A stretch of DNA of 14,702 nt from Candidatus Falkowiibacteriota bacterium (lineage in GTDB: Archaea; Iainarchaeota; Iainarchaeia; Iainarchaeales; GCA-2688035). Of the stretch, positions 1 through 7,205 are shown piece by piece. Positions within the stretch are counted from its first letter, which is position 1; every line of letters starts with the position of its first letter. The DNA lies in the NCBI GenBank assembly GCA_017610485.1, contig JAFCBY010000038.1:1-14702 (forward strand), in the 5' to 3' direction. Under the pieces are notes generated by a model. The model made no database searches and was not told where the DNA came from. It was given only the letters and a program-made list of their open reading frames with translations. The translations under genes and the position numbers were made by a program.

Positions 1-121
1 GGGAAAAAGTGGCCCTAGAAAAGCCTTATAAGCCACGAACCTTTTGGGCATGAATAAGTATAAATAAGTCTGAATATATTAAGGTTGCGGTGGCAAAAAT
101 CTTATCAGCCAGATTGCGGAA
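1..121 (+). promoter_or_regulatory. Upstream region of the first gene with two TATA-like boxes
   Basis: No coding gene is supported here. Two A/T-rich archaeal promoter-like boxes are seen, TATAAATAAG around 59-68 and AATATATTAA around 73-82. The second is about 40-45 bases before the ATG at 122, which would give a short leader of roughly 20 bases. The first 50 bases show nothing recognisable and may belong to the neighbourhood left of the window. Confidence 0.35.
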
Positions 122-793
122 ATGGTCTTAATGAGGCACGGAAAAAACAAAAGAAGGGTTCTGCAAAAATTCGTTTTTGGGAAGAAGGTTTCGGATAAAA
201 GAAGAGAAAGAGCCACGGCAAGCATAGAGAGAAATAGAGGTATAGCAAATGAAATATTCGCATCTGCTGAAGCTTTTCTCAGAACCAAAGACCCAAAAAC
301 AACCAGGCTTGTTTTCGTTGGCCAGGGAATGAGGCCATTGTTTGAGGCGGTAAGGGGAATAAACGAAATTGAAAAGGTTTTCCCAAGGAGAAACATCAGG
401 TATTTCGTGGCTCCAGACGGCTCTTCCAACATCAATAATTCTGTTGAAAGGCAAAAGATTGTTTCAAAAAAGATACAAAAATATCGCATAATAGACTTTA
501 AGTCTAATCTTGCTACAACTGTTAGGCGCGTCGAGAATGCGATAAAAAAAATCGACCCTAACTCAGAAGTGATTTGGGACAACCAAAGGGGAGAAATTGA
601 TGCGATTATAGCTGCCGAAAAGATTGTTAGGCCAACCCGCAAAATTCCAAACACAGACAGACTAGAGCCAAGCATCGAAATATTAAGAACGAATTACCTT
701 GCATTCCAAATCCTGCTAAAGGAATACCTTGAGGGAAGGAGAGGGGTGTTTGAATGGAGACAAAAAGACAGAGAACAGCATATACGTATATAA
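122..793 (+). CDS. Hypothetical protein, 223 aa, basic N-terminus and Rossmann-like core
   Basis: I do not recognise this protein with confidence. The first 30 or so residues are strongly basic (KNKRR, KKVSDKRRER), suggesting nucleic-acid or ribosome contact. A hydrophobic strand followed by a glycine turn, RLVFVGQGMRPLFEAV at about 61-76, and a later strand-loop, RYFVAPDGSSN at about 93-103, resemble an alpha/beta nucleotide-binding fold, distantly reminiscent of phosphoribosyltransferase-like proteins. This is a resemblance only, and no catalytic set is evident. There are no membrane segments and no cysteines. The in-frame stop at 80-82 and the lack of other start codons make ATG 122 (or ATG 131) the start. 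The gene stands alone and is followed within 30 bases by the promoter of a toxin-antitoxin pair. The open frame on the opposite strand is judged a shadow. Confidence 0.75.
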   Translation: MVLMRHGKNKRRVLQKFVFGKKVSDKRRERATASIERNRGIANEIFASAEAFLRTKDPKTTRLVFVGQGMRPLFEAVRGINEIEKVFPRRNIRYFVAPDGSSNINNSVERQKIVSKKIQKYRIIDFKSNLATTVRRVENAIKKIDPNSEVIWDNQRGEIDAIIAAEKIVRPTRKIPNTDRLEPSIEILRTNYLAFQILLKEYLEGRRGVFEWRQKDREQHIRI

Positions 794-818
794 ATGTTTT
801 GTAAGTATATACTTATAG
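781..818 (+). promoter_or_regulatory. TATA box and palindromic operator of the RHH/PIN operon
   Basis: A TATA-like box TATATAAA lies at 787-794, centred about 28 bases before the GTG at 819, so transcription probably starts at or next to the start codon (leaderless). Between box and start lies a perfect 14-base palindrome, TAAGTATATACTTA, at 802-815. A second perfect palindrome, TATACGTATA at 781-790, overlaps the box. A palindrome between TATA box and transcription start is the expected place for autorepression by a ribbon-helix-helix antitoxin. That role is inferred from position and context. Confidence 0.6.
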
Positions 819-1070
819 GTGATTTTTTTGGGCAATTTAACCATAACCTTGAAAGACCAGGACGAGAAAAGGCTGCGGAACATGGCCAATCAACGTTATA
901 ATAGCAAGAAGGGCAGCCTAGCAAAAGTAGTTTCTGAATCTTTAAGGCTGATGACAAAGCAATCTGCAAGGGAGATGGCAATGCAGAGGCAATTTCGCTG
1001 GATGGAACAAGGCTTTGAGATGGGCAAGCTCTTGATCAAGAAAAGGGAAGACATCTATGACAGGGTATAA
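819..1070 (+). CDS. vapB: VapB-like antitoxin, ribbon-helix-helix type
   Basis: An 83-residue protein that fits the antitoxin half of a type II toxin-antitoxin pair. The N-terminal strand LTITLKDQDEKRLRNMA followed by SLAKVVSESLRLM (to about residue 45) matches the ribbon-helix-helix DNA-binding pattern of VapB-type proteins. The C-terminal half (about 46-83) is a charged, methionine-rich helix of the kind that wraps the toxin. The start is taken as GTG 819 because a TATA box sits about 28 bases upstream; TTG 828 is an alternative. The gene overlaps the downstream PIN gene by 14 bases, implying translational coupling. It probably represses its own promoter at the palindromes just upstream. 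Family assignment rests on fold pattern and gene context. Confidence 0.75.
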   Translation: MIFLGNLTITLKDQDEKRLRNMANQRYNSKKGSLAKVVSESLRLMTKQSAREMAMQRQFRWMEQGFEMGKLLIKKREDIYDRV

Positions 1071-1488
1071 AGAACCCATTCTAATAGATTCAAACCTGCT
1101 GGTTTACGCCTATGACAAAAGCGAGGGCAAAAAGCAGCAGGTGGCAGAAAGAATCATGAAGGAAAGATGGCTTGAACAGGATGGCGTGTTAAGCATTCAA
1201 AACCTGGCAGAGTTTTACTCTGTTGTAACGAAAAAAATTGCTTTGCCTATTCCGATTGACAAAGCAAAGCAGATTTTGCTTGACCTGGTTGACGGCTTTC
1301 AAATACTCAAGTATGATGAAGGGACAGTGATAAATGCTGCGAACAACCAGGCAATCTACAAAATCCCATTTTGGGACGCATTAATAGTTGCCACAATGGA
1401 GGAAAACAGCATTGACACAATAATAACAGAAAACGAAAAAGACTTCAAAAAAGCAAAGTGGATAAAAACAATAAACCCATTCAAATAA
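1057..1488 (+). CDS. vapC: VapC-like toxin, PIN-domain ribonuclease
   Basis: A 143-residue PIN-domain protein. PIN toxins are Mg-dependent endoribonucleases held inactive by the partner antitoxin. The four acidic positions of the fold are visible: D11 in LIDSNLLVYAYD, E52 in NLAEFYSVV, D107 in PFWDALIVA and E125/D129 in ITENEKDF. The length is normal for VapC. The ATG at 1057 lies inside the upstream antitoxin gene (14-base overlap), the standard arrangement for such pairs. The target RNA cannot be told from the sequence; known VapC toxins cut initiator tRNA, other tRNAs or the rRNA sarcin-ricin loop. Regulation is expected through the palindromic operator upstream of the antitoxin. Confidence 0.88.
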   Translation: MTGYKEPILIDSNLLVYAYDKSEGKKQQVAERIMKERWLEQDGVLSIQNLAEFYSVVTKKIALPIPIDKAKQILLDLVDGFQILKYDEGTVINAANNQAIYKIPFWDALIVATMEENSIDTIITENEKDFKKAKWIKTINPFK

Positions 1489-1542
1489 TGGTTTCAAACC
1501 CTGCTCAAGAAACACTTTGAAAGAAGAAGGAAAGCGAAATTG

Positions 1543-2220
1543 ATGAAGGCAAAAATCGTTCTGGTAAGACCGGTTTACGAGGAAAACATTGGGCTTGTGG
1601 CAAGGGCAATGGCAAACTTTGGCTTCAAGGAAATCTCCCTGGTAAAGCCGGAATGCGACTTTAGGGGGGGCAAGGCCAAGAGCAGGGCAATGCACGGAAA
1701 AGACGTGTTGCTGAAGGCAAATGTTTTTGATTCACTGGAAGAGGCTTTGAAGGGGAGCTCTTACGCTATTGCCACAAGCGCAAAGGAGAGGAGGAACAGG
1801 CCTTTTTTGAAGTTGCCCTCCTTTGTCGAAAGGTTTTCTGGGAGCAGAGGGAAGGTTGCCCTGGTGTTTGGGCCAGAGCCCTCTGGCCTGAGTGCAGATG
1901 AAATTGACGCGTGCGACTTTGTTGTTTCCATTCCTGCCTCAAAGAAGTACTCCACCCTGAATTTGAGCCACGCCGTCTGCGTAATGCTTTACAGTTTATC
2001 CGTTGCAAAAGGCAAAAAGACAAATTTTGCTGAGGCAAGGCCTGCCTCCAAGAAGAAACTGCTTGAATTGTTTGAAGCTGACCTGAAAGCGGTTAAAGGT
2101 ATTAACGACAAGGCAATGGTGAGGGCTTCCTTCAAGGCGCTTTTGGCAAGAAGCCTTCTCTCTGAGAAAGAGGCAAAGGCACTTACAGCCTTTTTTGGAA
2201 AAAAGCGGAAAGAGAAATGA
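1543..2220 (+). CDS. trmJ: TrmJ-type tRNA/rRNA ribose 2'-O-methyltransferase (SpoU/SPOUT)
   Basis: A 225-residue SPOUT-fold methyltransferase of the TrmH/TrmJ branch, using S-adenosylmethionine to methylate a ribose 2'-OH, in archaea typically C32 of tRNA. The three SpoU motifs are clear: ENIGLVARAMANFGF at about 14-28 (motif 1, catalytic Arg and substrate contact), VFGPEPSGLS at 108-117 (motif 2) and IPASKKYSTLNLSHAV at 130-145 (motif 3, forming the trefoil-knot SAM site). The C-terminal 60 residues form a charged helical extension like that of TrmJ dimers. ATG 1543 is preferred over the in-frame TTG at 1540. It lies 54 bases after the PIN gene on the same strand. The substrate position (32 versus another site) is inferred from family resemblance. 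Confidence 0.85.
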   Translation: MKAKIVLVRPVYEENIGLVARAMANFGFKEISLVKPECDFRGGKAKSRAMHGKDVLLKANVFDSLEEALKGSSYAIATSAKERRNRPFLKLPSFVERFSGSRGKVALVFGPEPSGLSADEIDACDFVVSIPASKKYSTLNLSHAVCVMLYSLSVAKGKKTNFAEARPASKKKLLELFEADLKAVKGINDKAMVRASFKALLARSLLSEKEAKALTAFFGKKRKEK

Positions 2221-2249
2221 TTAATAAGCTTGGAAACAGATTTCTTTAG

Positions 2250-2699
2250 GTGCTTGATATGGCTAATAGTGCAATGGGCGCAAGGATGATTTGGAGCAGG
2301 CTTAGGCGGAAGACCAGAGGAAAGCTCACTGGTGCAATGCAGGGCAGAGCAATGTTTTGGCTTACAAAGCAGTGGAAGAGGGAAATTGGCGTCATTAGTT
2401 CGGAGCTGATGATGGAGGTCAGCGGCTTTGGAACAGCGCAGGACATCAGGAGTGTGTTTGCAAAAAGGCTTAGAGATCACTTTCAAACTATGAAAAAGAG
2501 CGGAGTGAGCTATAGGGACCTCGGGCAGAAAATGATTGAGACACTGACCGAAATGAGGGAATTGGTTCAGGAAACAAACCCTGACAGGAGAATGCTCTTG
2601 GAGAACCTCAAAAGCAAGCCTTTGGAAGAAGTCTTGGGGGAAATGAGGCAGCATGCAGAGGGAATGAGGGCAATGCAGGCAAAGCAGGCTGCTGCCTGA
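2250..2699 (+). CDS. Hypothetical basic, methionine-rich helical protein, 149 aa
   Basis: I do not recognise this protein. It is rich in Arg, Lys and Met, contains no cysteine and is predicted almost entirely helical. The first 45 residues are strongly basic (WSRLRRKTRGK, KQWKREIG), and the C-terminal 60 residues (from about TLTEMRELVQ) alternate acidic and hydrophobic positions as in a coiled coil or helical bundle. There is no signal peptide or true membrane segment. GTG 2250 or ATG 2259 could be the start. An AT-rich stretch near 2218-2228 is about 25 bases before the GTG, which favours a leaderless GTG start. It stands between the methyltransferase and the PIN2 operon with gaps of 29 and 50 bases, so it is probably its own unit. 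Confidence 0.6.
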   Translation: MLDMANSAMGARMIWSRLRRKTRGKLTGAMQGRAMFWLTKQWKREIGVISSELMMEVSGFGTAQDIRSVFAKRLRDHFQTMKKSGVSYRDLGQKMIETLTEMRELVQETNPDRRMLLENLKSKPLEEVLGEMRQHAEGMRAMQAKQAAA

Positions 2700-2749
2700 A
2701 GAGGAAGGATTAAATATCTGGGATTCCTCTTTCTTATGGGGTTTTTTCG

Positions 2750-3316
2750 TTGGAGAAAAGCGAGCTAAAGGGTTTTTTGGAGAAGTCTATTTCCGGCTTT
2801 GAAAAGGGAGACATCTTTGCACTGAAGGAAACTGCCAACAAGGCGATTGAGAACGCGTCCCTTGAGAACGACAAAGGCCTTGCAAAGATTGCCCTCGTGT
2901 CTTATTGCCTGCACAAGATGTCAACAAAGCAGCATATGGTCAGGCACGAGAGATGGGAAACCATAAAGAAGGGCATTTTGTCCGGCTTGAAAAGGGCACT
3001 TGCTGATGTTGAGCAAGGCAATATGAAGGGCTTTGAGAAGAATATCGATGGAGTGATTTCCTCTGTTAAGAAGGCGGACGAGAAAATGGGTTACTATGTC
3101 CAGAACATTTTTGAAAAGGCCCGCGTTAAGTATGCAAGCTTTGCCTACAGCATGGGCCTCAGCCTCGGGCAGGCCTCGTCCTTGACTGGCGCGGACAAGA
3201 AGCAGCTGCTGCGCTACATTGGTGTCACGAGGATTTCGGACAGGGAGACAGTGACAAAGGGCATTGGGGAAAGGTTAAAAGCGTTGAAGGGAAAAAGGGG
3301 GGCAAATCCAAAATGA
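2750..3316 (+). CDS. Helical protein with HTH-like C-terminus, partner of the downstream PIN protein
   Basis: A 188-residue protein with no family I can name. Residues 1-130 are a helical bundle of charged amphipathic helices. Residues about 136-165 (GLSLGQASSLTG then KKQLLRYIGV) have the helix-turn-helix cadence of a DNA-binding domain, followed by a basic tail (KALKGKRGANPK). The start is TTG 2750, the first usable codon of the frame; the ATG at 2736 is out of frame and soon meets a stop. Its stop overlaps the start of the PIN gene by ATGA, so the two are almost certainly translated together. A DNA-binding helical protein upstream of and coupled to a PIN nuclease has the layout of an antitoxin or autoregulator. 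That role is inference. Confidence 0.7.
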   Translation: MEKSELKGFLEKSISGFEKGDIFALKETANKAIENASLENDKGLAKIALVSYCLHKMSTKQHMVRHERWETIKKGILSGLKRALADVEQGNMKGFEKNIDGVISSVKKADEKMGYYVQNIFEKARVKYASFAYSMGLSLGQASSLTGADKKQLLRYIGVTRISDRETVTKGIGERLKALKGKRGANPK

Positions 3317-3978
3317 AAGTAATCTTTGACGCTTCCACCCTTATTTCAATCAGCCAGAGCTGCCTGATTAATGTTTTGGGCAGGCTAAATGAAAAGATTA
3401 ATGCCGAATTTATCATTCCGGAGGCTGTTTTCAGTGAGGCGGTTGAGAGGCCGATTTCCATTAAGAGATTTGAGCTGAATGCCATAAGGATAAAGAAGGG
3501 GATTGAAGAGGGATGGTTTTCCATTAAGGCAGTGAAAGACCAGCGGCTTATGGGTGAGATTGATGCCTTGGCAAACAGCTGCTTTTCCATAAGGGGAAGG
3601 CCTATCAGGCTATTGCAGTTGGGAGAGGTGGAGGCCCTTGCATTGATTAAGGAACTGAATGCAGACGCCCTTGTGATTGACGAGCGAACCACAAGAATGC
3701 TTATTGAAAATCCTGGGCAGTTAGAGAAGATTCTGGAGGCAAGAAGGCGAAAGAATGTAAGGGTTGAGGAAAGGCAGGCAAAGGACTTTGGCAAAATGTT
3801 TGAGGGAATAGCCATTGTTAGAAGCATTGAGTTGGTTGCCCTTGCCTATGAGTTTGGATTGCTTGAGCAGGAGCTTCCAAAAGGGCAGCAGAGCCTGGAG
3901 GCAGCCCTGTTCGCACTGAAGTACTCCGGCTGTGCGGTTTCGGCAAGGGAAATAAATTTGTTTTTGCAGGGGAGATAG
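3313..3978 (+). CDS. PIN-domain nuclease, long form (221 aa)
   Basis: A PIN-domain protein with the acidic residues in order: D6 in VIFDASTLI, E42 in VFSEAVERP, E105 (or E107) in LGEVEALAL and D123 in VIDERTTR. At 221 residues it is much longer than a VapC toxin (about 130-145). Residues 30-100 hold an extended insertion, and residues about 150-221 add a helical C-terminal region (VALAYEFGLL, KGQQSLEAALFALKYSG) resembling the tail of larger archaeal PIN proteins. It overlaps the upstream helical protein by 4 bases and is followed one base later by a GNAT gene, so the three form an operon. It could be a toxin of an unusual pair or a housekeeping RNA-processing nuclease; the sequence does not decide. 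Confidence 0.82.
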   Translation: MKVIFDASTLISISQSCLINVLGRLNEKINAEFIIPEAVFSEAVERPISIKRFELNAIRIKKGIEEGWFSIKAVKDQRLMGEIDALANSCFSIRGRPIRLLQLGEVEALALIKELNADALVIDERTTRMLIENPGQLEKILEARRRKNVRVEERQAKDFGKMFEGIAIVRSIELVALAYEFGLLEQELPKGQQSLEAALFALKYSGCAVSAREINLFLQGR

Positions 3979-3979
3979 G

Positions 3980-4447
3980 ATGAAGATAACGGCTGTTGAG
4001 GAAAAAGACTTTTCAGAGGTCATGGCCCTGATTAGGGCCGAATTCCCATATGTGTCCTTTGACGAGGAAAAGATTAGGAAAAGGATTGCAAGTGGGAAGA
4101 TTTTTTTGTTCAAAGCCATTGAGGCCAAGAAGCTGATTGGCTTTATTGAGCTCGAGATGTTTGAGGGCATTGCAAGAATCAACGGCTTGACCGTTAAGCT
4201 AGCGCACAGGAAGAAGGGCGTTGCAAAAAAGCTCTTGGACTATGCGATTGCTTTCGTGAAGAAGAAGGGCGTTGGAAGGATTTTGCTCTTGGTAAAGCAG
4301 GGCAACAAGGCCGCAAAAAAGCTCTACAAGGAAGCCGGCTTTAATTTTATTGGAATGTACAACAGGGAGCTTGACAACACTGTTGTGGAAGAAATGGAGC
4401 TTGATTTCTTACCCAAGGATGCAGAGGACCTGGACTATGTTGGCTAG
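3980..4447 (+). CDS. GNAT-family N-acetyltransferase
   Basis: A 155-residue GNAT-fold acetyltransferase that would move an acetyl group from acetyl-CoA to an amine. Motif A is HRKKGVAKKLL at 76-86, the pyrophosphate-binding loop of the R/Q-x-x-G-x-G/A type, preceded by strand INGLTVKL. Motif B is seen as NKAAKKLYKEAGFNFIGMY at 109-127, as in RimI-like enzymes. The substrate is not evident. ATG 3980 lies one base after the PIN2 stop, so the gene is co-transcribed and probably translationally coupled with it. GNAT proteins can act as toxins, as antitoxin-modifying enzymes or as protein N-terminal acetylases. Partnership with the PIN gene here is suggested only by the operon. The gene converges on proS. 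Confidence 0.85.
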   Translation: MKITAVEEKDFSEVMALIRAEFPYVSFDEEKIRKRIASGKIFLFKAIEAKKLIGFIELEMFEGIARINGLTVKLAHRKKGVAKKLLDYAIAFVKKKGVGRILLLVKQGNKAAKKLYKEAGFNFIGMYNRELDNTVVEEMELDFLPKDAEDLDYVG

Positions 4448-4496
4448 GATTAAGAAGCAAGTTGAATTAGTAGGATTTACTATTGTTTGAGACTGC

Positions 4497-5927
4497 TTAG
4501 TAGGATTTTCCAAACCAGGCTTTTGTTTCTGCCTTCTGGCCGCACTTTATGCACTTGTTGTTTCCCTTCTTTTGGCCGAAGGGAATGCACCTACTTGTTG
4601 CGGTTGTCTCGTCCTTGATTGCTTCCTCGCACTCCGGCCTGTCGCAGAACCAGGAGAGCACTAGCTTCTTTTCCTTTATTGATTTCTTGAATTCTGGCCA
4701 GGTCTTTGCCTCAGTGCTGTTTGCCTTTAGGAATTGCTCCGCCTTTTTGAACATGCTTGACTGAATGTCTTTGAGGGCTTTTTCCACCTCGGCCGAAAGC
4801 TTTGATTCCTTGACTACTGCCTTTTCACCAGTATCCCTCCTAACCAAAACAACCTGCTTTTTGGCGATGTCCTTTGGGCCAACCTCCACCCTGATCGGGA
4901 TTCCCTTCAGCTCCCATTCGTTGAACTTCCATCCCGCCGAATAGGAGTCGCGGTCATCAAAAATGGGGTTGAATTTTGAGAGCTTTTTTGAGAGCTCCTT
5001 TGCCTTTTTCAAGATAGTGGCCTTGGTTTTCTCAAAGAGGATTGGCACAACCACAAGCTTGTTTTCCGCAATCTCCGGCGGAAGCACCAGGCCCTTGTTG
5101 TCGCCGTGGACCATTGCAACAGCCCCAATAAGCCTTGTTGAAAAACCCCAGCTGTTTTGCCAGGGAACCTGCTTTTTGCCGTCTTTGTCCAAGAATTCTA
5201 TTCCAAAGCCCTTTGCAAAGCCCTGGCCCAAATTGTGGCTTGTGCCCATCTGAAGGGCTTTTCCATCAGGCATCAGGGCCTCAATTGTAAAGGTTTTCTT
5301 TGCCCCTGCAAACCTTTCAAGCGATGTTTTTTCGCCTGAGATGACCGGAATTGCAAGCTTGTTCTCACAAAGCCCTTTGTACTCATCAAGGATTTTCAGG
5401 GCCTCGCCCTCGGCCCCCTTCTCTGTTTCGTAGACGCAGTGGCCTTCCTGCCAGAGGAACTCCCTTGTCCTCAAAAACAGCTTGGTTTGCTTGACCTCCC
5501 ACCTAAGGATATTGCACCACTGGTTCAGGCGATAGGGCAAATCCCTCCATGACCTGATCCACTTGGCGTAACTTTCGTAGATGATTGTTTCAGATGTTGG
5601 CCTTATTGCAACCTTTTCCTCAACGTCCTTGTCAGTTGATTCAATCCAGGCAAGCTCTGGCTCAAAACCTTGGGCGTGCTTGGCCTCCTTTTCAAAGAAG
5701 CTTTTTGGAATAAGCAGTGGGAAGTAGGCGTTTTTCACGCCCATCTTTGAAATTCTTGAATTGAAGTATGTTTGAATCTTTTCCCATATTGCATAGGCGT
5801 TTGGCCTTATTACCATGAAGCCGCGAACAGGGGCATAGTCTGCAAGCTCTGCCTTTAGGACGAGCTGGTTGTACCATTCTGAAAAGTCTGCTTCCTTTTT
5901 TTCCGTTAGACCCTGTTGCTTTCCCAT
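4497..5927 (-). CDS. proS: Prolyl-tRNA synthetase, archaeal type
   Basis: Charges tRNA-Pro with proline in the cytosol. At 476 residues it matches the archaeal/eukaryotic-type ProRS without the bacterial editing insertion. Class II motif 1 lies at about 60-74 (ends NAYFPLLIP), the substrate loop TSE at 111-113, motif 2 at 142-163 (RWEVKQTKLFLRTREF then WQEGH) and motif 3 at 261-277 (GFSTRLIGAVAMVHGDN). The anticodon-binding domain follows. The C-terminal zinc-type domain begins near 426 with cysteines 428, 433, 447, 459 and 462, and the chain ends in Tyr as is typical for this group. ATG 5927 gives the expected N-terminus. It is the last gene of a minus-strand series, 66 bases after the GT81-type synthase, and may have its own promoter there. 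Both tRNA-Pro genes of the window lie 5.5-7 kb away. Confidence 0.97.
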   Translation of the reverse strand: MGKQQGLTEKKEADFSEWYNQLVLKAELADYAPVRGFMVIRPNAYAIWEKIQTYFNSRISKMGVKNAYFPLLIPKSFFEKEAKHAQGFEPELAWIESTDKDVEEKVAIRPTSETIIYESYAKWIRSWRDLPYRLNQWCNILRWEVKQTKLFLRTREFLWQEGHCVYETEKGAEGEALKILDEYKGLCENKLAIPVISGEKTSLERFAGAKKTFTIEALMPDGKALQMGTSHNLGQGFAKGFGIEFLDKDGKKQVPWQNSWGFSTRLIGAVAMVHGDNKGLVLPPEIAENKLVVVPILFEKTKATILKKAKELSKKLSKFNPIFDDRDSYSAGWKFNEWELKGIPIRVEVGPKDIAKKQVVLVRRDTGEKAVVKESKLSAEVEKALKDIQSSMFKKAEQFLKANSTEAKTWPEFKKSIKEKKLVLSWFCDRPECEEAIKDETTATSRCIPFGQKKGNNKCIKCGQKAETKAWFGKSY

Positions 5928-5993
5928 GCCAAAAACCCTTCTTTTCTAACAAATGTGCATTCGAAACAGTTATTATTCCTTTTTGTTTTGAGA

Positions 5994-7124
5994 CTACTGA
6001 AACTTGTGCCTTCTTTTTGTATCGCGCAGGAAATCTGCCAGCTTTGAAAGCAAGTCATTGTCCAGCCTCTTTTTGAGCTTGTAGTCGTAAACACTGCATA
6101 TTGGCGGCCGTTCCCTTTCAACTATTTCCTTCTCGTTCAGGAAATACTCAAATTTTTGGCCCTCAGATTCCCTTATTTCAGGAAACTTGAAGATGGTGTT
6201 GAAATCCTTAAGCAGGGATGCCTTTGGCTTTTCCCCCAAACGTGTTGCAAGAACCTGAAGTATGCTGAAAGCCTGCCTGCCCAGGGCAACCGTTTCCTGC
6301 GGGGAGTGCTCGACTTCGTCCAAATCAACCTGCACCATGCGGTTAAGGCCAAATTTTTGGGAAATGTCAATCAGGTGGCCGATTTCAACACCGTAGCCCA
6401 CAAAAAAGGGCACTTTTTCCAGAATGTTGCGCCTCCCTGCGGCCTGGCCGCACAAGGGCTGGATAAAGCCTGTCAGCTCGGGGTAGTACAGGTTGAGAAA
6501 CGGCCTTATCCCAATCTCTGTTGTCCTGCCTCCACCGTAGGAGATTATTTTCCCCTTGTAGAGAATTGGGCGCCTGTAGAACCCGCGTGCGTAAGCAATC
6601 CTCTTCTTCTGGAGCAGTGGCCCAACCAAACCGTAGACATACTTGGGGTGGATGTTTTTGATATCGGCGTCAATCCAGCAGATTATGTCGCCCCTCAGCA
6701 CGTGAAGGCTCTTCCAAAGGTTTTCGCCCTTGCCGTAGAAGGCACCGAATTCGCGCAAGTGCCGCTCACTCTCAATCACTTGGGCGCCGGCCTTTTCGGC
6801 AACAGCTACAGTGTTGTCCTCTGAACCTGAATCGATAATTGCAATCTCGTCAACCAAAGCCTTTTTTTCGTACAAAGCAGTCTTAATGGTCGAAATAACA
6901 TTGGCAACGTTTTCCTCCTCGTTTAGAGTTGGGATGCCAACGCTTATTTTCAGCTTCTGCTGCTCTTTCAGTTCAACCAGCCTGTCAATATCCTCAAACT
7001 GGGAACTGTGCAATGTGTTGGAGTGAAACCATTCGAGCACATAGGCCTTTGCTGGCTTGGCCTGGCGCTTCTTCCTAACCTTTTTGGCAGCCCTTTTCAT
7101 ATTGTTTGTAGCATTCGCAATCAT
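5994..7124 (-). CDS. gpgS: Glucosyl-3-phosphoglycerate synthase (GT81 type)
   Basis: Transfers glucose from an NDP-glucose donor to D-3-phosphoglycerate, giving glucosyl-3-phosphoglycerate, the first step to the compatible solute glucosylglycerate. The GT-A order of GpgS is present: PTLNEE at 65-70, IDSGSEDNT at 97-105, GKGENLWKSL at 131-140, the metal-binding DAD in IDADI at 151-155, GGGRTTE at 197-203, QPLCGQ at 222-227, GYGVEIG at 243-249 and a histidine at 273 (EVEHSP). At 376 residues it is slightly longer than the bacterial enzymes, with a basic N-terminal extension. ATG 7124 is used; ATG 7100 (M9) is possible. A TATA-like TTAATTAA lies about 35 bases upstream. A mannosyl- rather than glucosyl-transfer cannot be excluded, though the residues fit GT81 rather than the GT55 synthases. 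Confidence 0.9.
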   Translation of the reverse strand: MIANATNNMKRAAKKVRKKRQAKPAKAYVLEWFHSNTLHSSQFEDIDRLVELKEQQKLKISVGIPTLNEEENVANVISTIKTALYEKKALVDEIAIIDSGSEDNTVAVAEKAGAQVIESERHLREFGAFYGKGENLWKSLHVLRGDIICWIDADIKNIHPKYVYGLVGPLLQKKRIAYARGFYRRPILYKGKIISYGGGRTTEIGIRPFLNLYYPELTGFIQPLCGQAAGRRNILEKVPFFVGYGVEIGHLIDISQKFGLNRMVQVDLDEVEHSPQETVALGRQAFSILQVLATRLGEKPKASLLKDFNTIFKFPEIRESEGQKFEYFLNEKEIVERERPPICSVYDYKLKKRLDNDLLSKLADFLRDTKRRHKFQ

Positions 7125-7155
7125 GCCAAATCAGACCCATTTAATGGCCAAAGTT

Positions 7156-7166
7156 GTTAATTAAGC
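7156..7166 (-). promoter_or_regulatory. TATA-like box upstream of gpgS
   Basis: TTAATTAA, palindromic, is centred about 35 bases before the ATG at 7124, which would start a transcript with a leader of about 10 bases. This suggests that gpgS can be transcribed separately from the phosphatase gene, which ends 81 bases upstream. Confidence 0.4.
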
Positions 7167-7205
7167 TATACCCCAAAGTCTTTAAAGGTTTAAAAGAAGA
7201 AATTT

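Noticed and set aside
79..675. Long minus-strand frame opposite the first gene
   Set aside because: It is fully antisense to a better frame with a basic, alpha/beta-like protein, and its own product is a Phe/Leu/Ser-rich sequence typical of a shadow.
1989..2654. 221-codon minus-strand frame spanning the end of trmJ and the next gene
   Set aside because: It lies antisense to two plus-strand genes, has His/Pro/Cys-rich composition and matches no family pattern.
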